This document shows positions 7,414 through 15,198 of a stretch of 24,642 nt of DNA, piece after piece (position 1 is the first letter of the stretch; every line of letters begins with the position of its first letter). The DNA is from Vulcanimicrobiota bacterium (lineage in GTDB: Bacteria > Vulcanimicrobiota > Vulcanimicrobiia > Vulcanimicrobiales > Vulcanimicrobiaceae). The stretch is from NCBI GenBank assembly GCA_003155175.1, contig PMFP01000095.1, positions 35,669 through 60,310 of the forward strand, written 5' to 3'. A model generated the notes under the pieces. The model saw only the letters and a list, made by a program, of their open reading frames with translations, ran no database searches and was not told the DNA's origin. Made by a program: the position numbers and the translations under genes.

Positions 7414-10400
7414 ATGCGTTTGCGAGACATGATGCGTATGCGATTGACGGTTCCGCTCTTTGCCTTCGCGCTGCTGCTCTTGCCCGGCGCGTTGTCGGCG
7501 AACACGACGTACCTGCAGTCCGAAGGCGACACCGTCAGCACGCCGGGGCATGCGATCGTCGTCTACTATCAGACCGACGCCAAGGCATCCACGGACGTCG
7601 AGGCGGCCGTCTACCGCATTTCCGTGCAGCGCTACGTCACGTCGAATGAGAAGTCGTTGACGGAGCGGGAGCTGACGCCGTTCGCACAGGTCGAGAGCAC
7701 ACGCTCGAAACCGGTCAAGGACGACACGTGGCGCCGCGAGGTCGACTTCGCTCCGCTGCACGTCGGGACGTACGCACTGGTCGCGAAGGTCGGCGACGCG
7801 ACGTCGATAAGCACGCTCGACGTAACGACCGTTGGCCTGACCGTCGCAAACGCGAGCCGCGGCGACAGCGTCTACATGCCGACCGACGTAAGAACCTTCG
7901 GCGTTTATCCGGGTGCGACGTTGTCCCTCGAGACGGCGCAGGGCTCGTCGGCGATTCCCGTCGTTGCGGGCTTGGCGCGGGTGCCCGCCGGCACGGGAAC
8001 GGTCGTGGTTCGCGCCCGGGACGGCTCGATCGCTTTTGCCCGCAACGAGTCTCCCTACGCGAGTCAGAATGGCGAGGCTTCGGACGTGGGCATCGTGCAG
8101 AGCGACCGGCCCGTATACCGGCCGGGAGACACGGTATATCTGCGCGCGATCCTGCGACGCGGCAACATCGCCGCCTACCGGATTCCGGCCGGACCGATAC
8201 ATTTGCGCGTGCGCGCTCCCGACGGAGGCGACGTGGCGAATCGAGATCTGGCGGTATCCGCATTCGGCACCGTCAACGCCGCGGTACGGCTTCCGGAGGA
8301 CGCCGTTCCCGGAAGCTACAGCGCGTCGGTCGGAACGCTGCAGCGACAGATCTTGGTAGCGGCGTACAAGAAACCCGAATACGAGATCACGCTGGCGAAT
8401 ACGCCGGAGCACGCGATCGGGGGAACCGCCGTCCCGATCGTGATCGGCGCGCGCTACTTTTTCGGGCGTCCCGCCGGCGGCATGACCGTTCACTACGAGG
8501 CGTTGGAGCAGCCGCTCTGGTACGGGCGCTGGTGGGGGCCTTACGCGTCGTACGTCGAGTCCGCCGGTCTGTGGAATCGTCAAAGCAGCACGCAACTCGG
8601 AAGCGGCGACGGCGTAACCGATGCGAGCGGACGCGTGGCGTTTACGCTCGCCACAAAGCCCGTTACGGCCGATACGAACGTGACCGTGACCGCTTCGGCT
8701 CGCGACGCATCCGGACGCACGGTGACGCTCTCACGCGACGTGCTGATCACGGCCGCGTCGTTCCGCATTTGGGCGGCGCCGGACGACTGGTTCGGCACGC
8801 CCGGCCAGCGCACGACGCTGCGGGTGCACGTTTCCGGCTACGACGGAGACAAACCCGTTGCCGGCGTCTCCACGCGCGTCCTGGTCCGACGCACGCACTG
8901 GGACGGCGGTAAGGAAGTCGACGACGAAACGTCGTCGCTCGTCGCGACCACCGGAGCGGACGGCGAAGCGGCGATTCCGTGGACCCCGCAACACGCCGGA
9001 AGTTACCGGTTCGAGATCAGCGCGCAAGACGGCGCCGGACGAACGGCAACGTCGCAGACGTATTTCTGGGTAACGGACGATTCGTGGATGGCCCCCATCG
9101 AGCAACCGATGCTGGTGCCGGACAAAACGGCCGTTGGTGCCGGTGAAACGGCAAACATTTTGCTGGCCATTCCGCATCCAAACCGCGACGTGCTCCTGGT
9201 TACGACCAGCGACCGCATCGACGAGGCGCGCGTCGTGCACGTCGCCGGGACGTCGCTGCGCGTAGGCGTTTCCGTTCCGTCCGACGCCGCGTCGTTTGGC
9301 GTGACCGCGCTGCTGCCGACCGAGAACGGCGTCGAGTCCGCGGGCACGCAAATCACCGTCGTGCGGCCGGAGCGCGCGCTGTACGTCACGATCTCGCCCG
9401 GTAAGAAACGCTACGAGCCCGGCGAGCGCGCGACGTTCGACGTCCGGGCCGTCGACGCGGCGGGCCGCCCGCAACGAGCGGAGTTCGGCCTGGGCGTCGT
9501 GGATCAGGCGATCTATGCGGTCCAAGCCGAGGAGGCCGTCGATCCCGTCAGCGTCCTCTATGGCGCCAGCGGATACGTGTACGGAAGCGGAACGTGGTTT
9601 CGACCCAATAACGGACTCGTTGAAGCCGGCCGCACATCGGACGTGTACGCCGTCAACGCCGCAACGCGGTCGCGTGCCGCTGCCCCGGAGGCCTTGAAGT
9701 CGATCGCAGCGGTAAAGTCGGCACCGGCGATTCGCAGCAACTTTTTGGACACCGCATATTGGACGCCGTCCATCGTCACCGGCAGCGACGGGCGGGCGAC
9801 CGTTTCGTTCGCGTGGCCCGACAACCTGACCACGTGGCGCGCGACGGGACTGGGCGTTACCGTTGACGGCGACGTCGGTCGCGGGCAGGGCGATGCGCTC
9901 GTGACCAAAGACTTCCTGGTTCGCCTGGAGACGCCGCGCTTTCTGCGCGCGGGCGACGAATCCACGATCGTCGGCATCGCACAAGGACAGGCGAACGCGC
10001 CGGACGTGCGCCTCGATCTCGATCCCGGCGCGCTCTCGTCGCTCAAATCGCTCGATCTCACGCTGCATTTGGATGCGAATCAGAGCGCTGCCGGCTCGTG
10101 GCCGGTGAACGCGCACGGGGTGGGAAGCACGGCGGTGACGCTGTCGGGAAGCGACGGCATGCGAAAGGACGCGATGCGCGTCACGCTGCCCCTTCTGGCA
10201 GGAACGGCCGCGGAACACGTGCGCGACGCGGGCGACTACGTCCGGCGCTCGTCGTTCGCCGTGTCCGTTCCGGCAGGGTATCTCGCAGGCGCGCTCCATC
10301 TCACGATTTCGCCGAGCGTTCTGGCCGAGCTCGTCGCCAACCAGCGTCTGCTCGACGTCTATCCCTACTACTGCACCGAACAGACGATGTCGGCGGCACT

Positions 10401-11817
10401 TCCGGCGGTCTTCATCGGCCGCGTTGCGGCCGGAGCGCATTTCCCAATGCCCGACGACGTGGACCCGAAGGCGATCGTTCGCCACGCGATCGCGCGGCTC
10501 GAGCAATTGCAACACGGTGACGGGTCGTGGGGATGGTGGGAGAACGACAAAGGCCATCCGTTCATGACGGCCTACGCGCTCTACGGCCTGGCCGAGTTCC
10601 GCAAGGACGGATTCGACGTCCCGGCGAGCGTCTTCGATCGCGGCGTGGACAGCCTCGTAGCGCAACTGCAGGCGGCAAACGGCGAAACGCTCGCGTTTTG
10701 GGGCGGCTCGCAAAGCGGAAGCGAATGGAACACGCGCGCGTTCATGCTGTTCTCGCTTGCAACGGCCGCGCCCGCGCGCGTCGACGCGGGGATTTTGCGC
10801 CAAACCTCGGCGCATGCGAGCGAGCTCAATCCGTACGCACTCGCGGTGCTCGGATTGGCCGAGCATCGGCTAGGCAACGACGGAGAAGCTCGCAGGCTGC
10901 TCGCACTGCTCGATGCTCGCGCGATCGACGACGGAACGTTCCGCCGTTGGGCGGGTCCGACGTGGCACTACGCATGGGAAGACGATCCGATCGAAACGAC
11001 CGCCTACGCGCTGCGCCTGGAAGTTGCCATGGGAGAGGACCCGGCCAAGACCGATCGCGTCGTGAATTTCCTGCGCGCGCAGCGGCGCGGGAACTGGTGG
11101 TACACGACCAAGGACACGGCGGCGGCGATCTACGCGCTGTCGGAAGCCTTGCCTAAGGACGCGTCAGAATTCGAGCCCGACGAGAACGTGCGCGTCGTCG
11201 TTGACGGCCGCACGGTTCGGTCGATCCGCGTTACGTCCCCGATCCTCGACGCAGCCGATGCGAACGTCGTCGTGGCCGCATCGCAAGTTCACGACGGGTC
11301 GGTGGTCCGCTTCGAGCGCAGCGGTAAGGGCGCGCTCTACTGGTCGAGCGACGCGATTCGCTACGTTCCCACGAACGCGGTCAAAGCGTTCGACCCGGGA
11401 ACGTCGCTGTTCGCGCGCTTGTTCGCCGAGCCGCCGCCGTTCTCGGTCGAACGGCGTTACAGCGTGGCACACGGAGGGGCTTGGCGCGTCGGCGACGAGG
11501 TGAACGTCGAGGTGACGGTGCGCGCGTCGCAAGCCACGCAGTACGTCGCCGTCGAGGATCCGATGCCCGCCGGCGTGGAGCACGTGACCGAGCAAGGGAA
11601 TGCAGAACAAGACTCGTGGAGCGGTCTGCAGTTCTTCGACGACCGGACGGTGTTCTTCGCCGAGCGCCTCGAGCCGGGCTGGCCGCTCGTCATCCGCTAC
11701 ACGCTCCGGGCAACGACCGCAGGCCACTACACGGCACCGGGGCCTAGCGCGTATGCGATGTACGGTCCGCCGGTCCAGGCGTTGGGGGCGCAGCAGAAGG
11801 TCGTCGTGGAGCCATAG
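7414..11817 (+). CDS. Secreted bacterial alpha-2-macroglobulin with intact thioester
   Basis: Bacterial alpha-2-macroglobulins trap proteases: cleavage of a bait region exposes a thioester that couples covalently to the attacker. The product has 1467 aa (family about 1500-1650). An N-terminal signal peptide (hydrophobic LTVPLFAFALLLLPGALSA) lacks a lipobox cysteine, so unlike many homologues it does not look like a lipoprotein. Macroglobulin-type beta domains follow, with GVVDQAIYAV near 700 and a Lys/Arg- and Ala-rich probable bait region at about 745-785. The family signature WTPSIVTGSDGRATVSF comes next. The thioester motif C987-T-E-Q990 is intact within YYCTEQTMSAALP, followed by the helical thioester domain with GDGSWGWWEN. 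Starts at 7414, 7429, 7432 or 7438 are possible. No pbpC-like partner lies nearby. Confidence 0.93.
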   Translation: MRLRDMMRMRLTVPLFAFALLLLPGALSANTTYLQSEGDTVSTPGHAIVVYYQTDAKASTDVEAAVYRISVQRYVTSNEKSLTERELTPFAQVESTRSKPVKDDTWRREVDFAPLHVGTYALVAKVGDATSISTLDVTTVGLTVANASRGDSVYMPTDVRTFGVYPGATLSLETAQGSSAIPVVAGLARVPAGTGTVVVRARDGSIAFARNESPYASQNGEASDVGIVQSDRPVYRPGDTVYLRAILRRGNIAAYRIPAGPIHLRVRAPDGGDVANRDLAVSAFGTVNAAVRLPEDAVPGSYSASVGTLQRQILVAAYKKPEYEITLANTPEHAIGGTAVPIVIGARYFFGRPAGGMTVHYEALEQPLWYGRWWGPYASYVESAGLWNRQSSTQLGSGDGVTDASGRVAFTLATKPVTADTNVTVTASARDASGRTVTLSRDVLITAASFRIWAAPDDWFGTPGQRTTLRVHVSGYDGDKPVAGVSTRVLVRRTHWDGGKEVDDETSSLVATTGADGEAAIPWTPQHAGSYRFEISAQDGAGRTATSQTYFWVTDDSWMAPIEQPMLVPDKTAVGAGETANILLAIPHPNRDVLLVTTSDRIDEARVVHVAGTSLRVGVSVPSDAASFGVTALLPTENGVESAGTQITVVRPERALYVTISPGKKRYEPGERATFDVRAVDAAGRPQRAEFGLGVVDQAIYAVQAEEAVDPVSVLYGASGYVYGSGTWFRPNNGLVEAGRTSDVYAVNAATRSRAAAPEALKSIAAVKSAPAIRSNFLDTAYWTPSIVTGSDGRATVSFAWPDNLTTWRATGLGVTVDGDVGRGQGDALVTKDFLVRLETPRFLRAGDESTIVGIAQGQANAPDVRLDLDPGALSSLKSLDLTLHLDANQSAAGSWPVNAHGVGSTAVTLSGSDGMRKDAMRVTLPLLAGTAAEHVRDAGDYVRRSSFAVSVPAGYLAGALHLTISPSVLAELVANQRLLDVYPYYCTEQTMSAALPAVFIGRVAAGAHFPMPDDVDPKAIVRHAIARLEQLQHGDGSWGWWENDKGHPFMTAYALYGLAEFRKDGFDVPASVFDRGVDSLVAQLQAANGETLAFWGGSQSGSEWNTRAFMLFSLATAAPARVDAGILRQTSAHASELNPYALAVLGLAEHRLGNDGEARRLLALLDARAIDDGTFRRWAGPTWHYAWEDDPIETTAYALRLEVAMGEDPAKTDRVVNFLRAQRRGNWWYTTKDTAAAIYALSEALPKDASEFEPDENVRVVVDGRTVRSIRVTSPILDAADANVVVAASQVHDGSVVRFERSGKGALYWSSDAIRYVPTNAVKAFDPGTSLFARLFAEPPPFSVERRYSVAHGGAWRVGDEVNVEVTVRASQATQYVAVEDPMPAGVEHVTEQGNAEQDSWSGLQFFDDRTVFFAERLEPGWPLVIRYTLRATTAGHYTAPGPSAYAMYGPPVQALGAQQKVVVEP

Positions 11818-11821
11818 GAGA

Positions 11822-12847
11822 TCACGGCAATTTCCTACCCTCGGCGCGAACGGCGCGCGGGTCGACGCCGGCCGGCCGTTCGTCCAGGATCGAGATCGTT
11901 GCCGAGACTGTGGTCGCGACTTTGCCCGCGTGCACTTTGGTAAATTCGGCGCCAAGCAAGAGCAAAGCTGCGGAATAGTAGATCCAAAGGAGTACCACGA
12001 GCAGCGAGCCCGTTGCGCCGTACCCGGACGCAACGTCGGAGAAGCGAAAATAGAGTGAAATCGCCGTTTCGCCGGCGACGAAAAGCACCGCCGTCGCGAT
12101 CGCGCCAATCCAAACGTCGCGCCACTCGACGTTCACATCCGGAAGCACTTTGAATACAGCCGCGAAGGTAATGGCCACCACGCACAGCGTGACGAGTTGC
12201 CCGGTTACGGCAAGCAAGGCGGGATCGCCTAAGATGCTGAAGGCAGCGGGCGCTTTCGAAGCGAGCAGCGCAAGCGAGACGTTCAACGTCGTACTCGCGA
12301 GCAGCAGAGCGCCGATGACGCCCACCATCCCAAACGACGCCGCCCGTTTTCGCAGCATATGTTTCCATCCGCCGCGCGTTGCTTCCACGTACCAAATCGT
12401 GTTGAGGGCGTCCTGAAGCGAGGAGAAGAACGCCGTGGCGCCCGCGACCAGCGTCAACCACCAGAAGGTCTTGAGCAGCGCACTCTCTCGCTGCTGGGAA
12501 ACCGTCGCGTCGACGAGGCCGCGGACGGCGTCGGCCGCGCCCTGCCCCGCGACGCTTTGCACTCGTGAGATCAATAAGTCCTCGGCCGTTCGATCTCCCT
12601 GCCCGCCGAAATGTGCGCTTATGTACTTGCCGCCGATCGTGATAAGGATAATGAACACCGGCGCGATCGAGAAGATCGCGGAATACGCGATAACGGCCGC
12701 GAGCCGCATAGCCTTGTCCGCAAAGAAGGCAGAGAAGGTGCCCAGAAAAACCGCGCGGGTTTTCTCCGGGAACGTTTTGGTAACGTTAGGACCGTGGCCG
12801 GAGGCGGGCGGCTCGAGCGTCCGCCCGGATTCGACGGACTTACTCAA
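11822..12847 (-). CDS. YihY/BrkB (virulence factor BrkB) family membrane protein
   Basis: This is an integral membrane protein of the YihY/UPF0761 family, whose function is not settled; early tRNA-processing or serum-resistance claims are weak. The 341-aa product has about six hydrophobic segments. It shows family patterns in FADKAMRLAAVIAYSAIFSIAP near the N-terminus, then FWWLTLVAGATAFFSSLQDALNTIW, and near the C-terminus SLLVVLLWIYYSAALLLLGAEF. I chose a TTG start at 12847-12845, giving MSKSVESGR, because GAAAGG lies about 10 nt upstream and no ATG or GTG is available before the first conserved segment. The frame stays open upstream but only mirrors rpsU and yqeY. It is the only minus-strand gene and converges on the alpha-2-macroglobulin gene with a 4-nt gap. 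Confidence 0.9.
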   Translation of the reverse strand: MSKSVESGRTLEPPASGHGPNVTKTFPEKTRAVFLGTFSAFFADKAMRLAAVIAYSAIFSIAPVFIILITIGGKYISAHFGGQGDRTAEDLLISRVQSVAGQGAADAVRGLVDATVSQQRESALLKTFWWLTLVAGATAFFSSLQDALNTIWYVEATRGGWKHMLRKRAASFGMVGVIGALLLASTTLNVSLALLASKAPAAFSILGDPALLAVTGQLVTLCVVAITFAAVFKVLPDVNVEWRDVWIGAIATAVLFVAGETAISLYFRFSDVASGYGATGSLLVVLLWIYYSAALLLLGAEFTKVHAGKVATTVSATISILDERPAGVDPRAVRAEGRKLP

Positions 12848-13111
12848 TTGCGTTCTGCCTTTCCAGGCTTCGACGTGAGGGGGTTGAGGGTTACGTGAAC
12901 GCCAAAACCCCTCCTCCGGCAGCGCTCGGGAGGGCTCTTGCGGGGTGCGTCGTTTGTCGGCCGTGCCTTGCGGGGCGGGGCGCTGCCGCCATGCCGGTTT
13001 GACGCCCACCGGTCCCTGTGCTACCTTAGGCAACGCAGACCCGGCAATCCGGGGCTTTAGATTTTCGCGCTCGCGGGGCCGCGGCGCGCTTGAGAGGGGG
13101 GTCGTTAAACT
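12848..13111. other. Divergent intergenic region between yihY-like gene and rpsU
   Basis: These 264 nt separate two divergently transcribed genes. They hold the probable rpsU promoter (12999-13027) and an rpsU leader with two potential hairpins. One is the 5-bp CCCGG/CCGGG stem at 13040-13053 followed by a T-rich stretch; the other is a very GC-rich stem at about 13065-13090 just before the ribosome-binding site. No clear promoter for the minus-strand gene was found, although TTTTGGCG reads on the minus strand near 12890-12897. Open frames here are GC-driven and show no recognisable protein. Confidence 0.5.
12999..13027 (+). promoter_or_regulatory. Probable sigma-70-type promoter of rpsU-yqeY
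   Basis: TTGACG (12999-13004) is separated by exactly 17 nt from TACCTT (13022-13027). The latter is preceded by TGC, making an extended -10. The -35 matches consensus at 5 of 6 positions and the -10 at 3 of 6. Transcription would start near 13034 and leave a leader of about 78 nt before the rpsU ATG. Confidence 0.55.
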
Positions 13112-13282
13112 ATGGAAGTTCGCATCGCACCGGGCGAATCGATTGAGAGCGCGTTGCGCCGTTTCAAGAAGGCCACCCAAAAGGCGGGGATCCTCGCCGA
13201 AGCGCGCAAGCACGAACACTACGAAAAGCCGAGCGTTCGCCGCAAGAAGAAGTCCGCCGCCGCTCGTAAGCGCCGGACGTAA
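13112..13282 (+). CDS. rpsU: 30S ribosomal protein S21 (bS21)
   Basis: S21 is a small basic protein of the 30S subunit near the anti-Shine-Dalgarno end of 16S rRNA, needed for efficient initiation. The 56-aa product has normal size and pattern: MEVRIAPGESIESALRRFKK at the N-terminus, then ARKHEHYEKPSVRRKKK and a strongly basic tail. The ATG at 13112 follows a strong purine run (GAGAGGGGGG). Its TAA is followed directly by the ATG of yqeY. The pair rpsU-yqeY is widely conserved. The lysine/arginine-rich tail and short length leave little doubt about the identity. Confidence 0.96.
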   Translation: MEVRIAPGESIESALRRFKKATQKAGILAEARKHEHYEKPSVRRKKKSAAARKRRT

Positions 13283-13726
13283 ATGGCCGCGCTGAAAGAC
13301 CGCATTGCCTCCGATCTTAAGGAGGCGATGCGAGCGCGCGACCAATTGCGGCTCGACACGCTCCGCTCCGCCATCTCGGGCTTTACCTATAAACGCACCG
13401 AGGCCGCCGCCGAACTGACGGAGGCCGACGAGCTCGACGTCGTTCGCAGGCTGGTCAAGCAGCGCAACGATTCGCTGGCGCAGTTCGAGCAGGCCGGACG
13501 CACCGATCTCGCCGACAAGGAACGCGCCGAACGCGACATCCTCACCTCGTATCTCCCGCAGCAGAAGTCGGCCGAGGAGATCCGCGAGGCCGTCCGGGCG
13601 GCCATCGCCGGCATTCCGGCGGAAGGTCGCAACCAAGGCGCCGTCATGAAGGCCGTCATGCCCGGGCTCAAGGGCCTAGCCGACGGCAACGCCATCCGCG
13701 AAATCGTCACCCAGGAGCTGGCATAG
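13283..13726 (+). CDS. yqeY: YqeY family protein (GatB/YqeY domain)
   Basis: YqeY proteins resemble the C-terminal tRNA-binding domain of the GatB subunit of aspartyl/glutamyl-tRNA amidotransferase. They stand alone, and their exact role is unknown, though a link to tRNA handling is suspected from the fold. The 147-aa product has the family's usual length, starts MAALKDRIASDLKEAMRARD, and carries the expected TLRSAISGF near residue 27 and DILTSYLPQQ near 90, ending in a helical GAVMKAVMPGLKGLADG region. The ATG directly follows the rpsU stop codon. The transcript probably ends at the terminator 70 nt downstream. Confidence 0.94.
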   Translation: MAALKDRIASDLKEAMRARDQLRLDTLRSAISGFTYKRTEAAAELTEADELDVVRRLVKQRNDSLAQFEQAGRTDLADKERAERDILTSYLPQQKSAEEIREAVRAAIAGIPAEGRNQGAVMKAVMPGLKGLADGNAIREIVTQELA

Positions 13727-13740
13727 CGCCCCGTGCATAA

Positions 13741-13762
13741 CGAGCCGCCGGACGGCGGCTCG
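13741..13762 (+). repeat. 10-bp perfect inverted repeat after yqeY
   Basis: CGAGCCGCCG at 13741-13750 pairs with CGGCGGCTCG at 13753-13762 around a 2-nt centre, so in practice an 8-bp stem with a 6-nt loop. It lacks a T run. It lies just before the terminator at 13795 and may protect the 3' end of the rpsU-yqeY message. Its GAGCCGC arm resembles the first hairpin at 3-22. Confidence 0.55.
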
Positions 13763-13794
13763 GAGCCGCAGTCGAAGGGCGCGGCTTGGGGGTG

Positions 13795-13821
13795 AACGGG
13801 GGGCCGTGCCGCCCCGTTTTT
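13795..13821 (+). terminator. Intrinsic terminator of rpsU-yqeY
   Basis: AACGGGG (13795-13801) pairs with CCCCGTT (13812-13818). An inner GGC/GCC pairing (13802-13804 with 13808-13810) extends the stem past a bulge, and a run of five T (13817-13821) follows. It argues for starting nfeD at 13864, because the alternative upstream TTG at 13786 would put this terminator inside the gene. Confidence 0.8.
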
Positions 13822-13863
13822 AGACTGCTGCAACTTACGCTTGGCAGCCGGGTAGCTAGGGGC

Positions 13864-15186
13864 ATGAGGGCTGCTCGCATTCGCTCCTACGTCTTTCTTG
13901 GATTTCTGATCGCGGGGCTGGCGGGAGCCGCGGCGTCGGCGTTCCCCTCGCAGGCACCCGTCCTGGTCGTTCCGATCGACGGCGTCGTTGACCAGGGCAT
14001 GGCGCATTTGGTCCGGCGGTCGGTGGACGCCGCCAATGCCGGTGAGGACCGAGCGATCGTCCTCGACATCAATAGTCCGGGCGGTCTCGTCGACGCCGGA
14101 TTCCAGATCCGCGACGCCGTGTTTTCCTCGAAAGTCCCGGTGGTCGCGTACGTCTCCGAACGCGCCTATTCGGCGGCTGCGCTCGTCGCGCTGTCGGCCA
14201 ACCGCATCGTCATGGCGCCGGGCTCCACGATCGGGGCGGCCGAGCCGATTCCCAACACCGAGAAAAATATTTCGGCGCTCCGCGGCGAGTTCGAATCCAC
14301 GGCGCTGCGCAACCATCGCAATCCGAAGATCGCCGGCGCGATGGTGGACAAGGGCGTGGACGTTCCCGATTACAAACGCACCGGAACGATATTGACGCTC
14401 AACACCGCCGACGCTCAGCGCGCCGGCGTCGCCGACGCGATCGCACCGACGCTCGACGCGGCGCTGGACGAAGAACATCTCGGCGGCGCCCAGCAAGTCG
14501 TCGCGGACTATACCTGGGCCGAAAACATCGCCCGCTTCGCAACCAATCCGGCGGTGAGCGGTCTGTTGCTCACCATCGGGATGCTCGGCCTCCTGATCGA
14601 GATGCAGACGATGCACGGCATCGCCGGCGCGATCGGGATCGGCGCCCTGGCGCTGTTCTTCGGTTCGCACGTCTATGCGGGGTTCTCCAACGGATTCGTC
14701 ATCGCGCTCGCGATTCTCGGGGTGTTCGGCATCCTCTGGGAGCTGCACGTGGTGCCCGGACACACCGTTCCCGGCGTCCTGGGCGTGGCCGCGCTCGTGT
14801 GCGCGGTACTGCTCGCGTTCGGGATACCGTTCTTCTTCGTGGCGCTCGAGACGCTCGCGACCGCGATCGTGTTGACCGTCATCGTCTTTTCGCTCGTCAC
14901 ACGCGCCATCCCCGAAAATGCATGGGCGCGGCGCCTGATGCTCTCGAGTTCGCAAGGGCCGGAATACGTCACCAGCCGCGACTTTACCGACCTTCACGGG
15001 CGCACCGGTACGGCGGTCTCGTTCTTGCGGCCGGCCGGCATCGCGTCCATCGGCGGGCGCCGCATCGACGTCCTGACCGAGGGAGAGTTCATCGCGCAGG
15101 GAACGCCGGTCAAGGTCACACGCGTCGAAGGCGCGCGTATCTTCGTCGAGCCTTTTGCCCCCACGTCCAACCTGCCCGCGTTGTAA
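13864..15186 (+). CDS. nfeD: NfeD-type membrane serine protease (ClpP class)
   Basis: Long-form NfeD proteins combine a ClpP-like periplasmic or extracellular protease with membrane helices and an OB-fold. They pair with flotillin or stomatin proteins in membrane quality control and microdomain organisation. The 440-aa product has a signal peptide (to about residue 26). The ClpP-like domain has SPGG (71-74) and the probable catalytic dyad Ser103 (ERAYSAA) and Lys134 (NTEKN), assigned by pattern from the archaeal PH1510 family. Several hydrophobic segments span about 222-355, and the NfeD OB domain (about 378-435) starts near DLHGRTGTAV. The ATG at 13864 is preceded by CTAGGGG. A TTG 78 nt upstream is also in frame but less likely. 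FloA follows 12 nt downstream. Confidence 0.93.
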   Translation: MRAARIRSYVFLGFLIAGLAGAAASAFPSQAPVLVVPIDGVVDQGMAHLVRRSVDAANAGEDRAIVLDINSPGGLVDAGFQIRDAVFSSKVPVVAYVSERAYSAAALVALSANRIVMAPGSTIGAAEPIPNTEKNISALRGEFESTALRNHRNPKIAGAMVDKGVDVPDYKRTGTILTLNTADAQRAGVADAIAPTLDAALDEEHLGGAQQVVADYTWAENIARFATNPAVSGLLLTIGMLGLLIEMQTMHGIAGAIGIGALALFFGSHVYAGFSNGFVIALAILGVFGILWELHVVPGHTVPGVLGVAALVCAVLLAFGIPFFFVALETLATAIVLTVIVFSLVTRAIPENAWARRLMLSSSQGPEYVTSRDFTDLHGRTGTAVSFLRPAGIASIGGRRIDVLTEGEFIAQGTPVKVTRVEGARIFVEPFAPTSNLPAL

Positions 15187-15198
15187 AGGAGCCCCCGC

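Noticed and set aside
8731..10866. A 711-codon open frame antisense to the alpha-2-macroglobulin gene
   Set aside because: Arg/Ala/His-rich composition with no recognisable domain; typical antisense shadow of a GC-rich gene whose sense product has clear family motifs.
12945..13295. A 116-codon plus-strand frame across the rpsU promoter
   Set aside because: It overlaps rpsU in another frame, is Arg/Pro-rich, and has no recognisable domain.
12848..13636. N-terminal extension of the YihY-like protein to 604 aa
   Set aside because: It would run through the promoter region, rpsU and yqeY on the other strand, and family members begin close to the TTG chosen at 12847.
13786..13863. Upstream TTG start of nfeD
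   Set aside because: It would place an intrinsic terminator (13795-13821) inside the gene and put 26 residues before a normal signal peptide.
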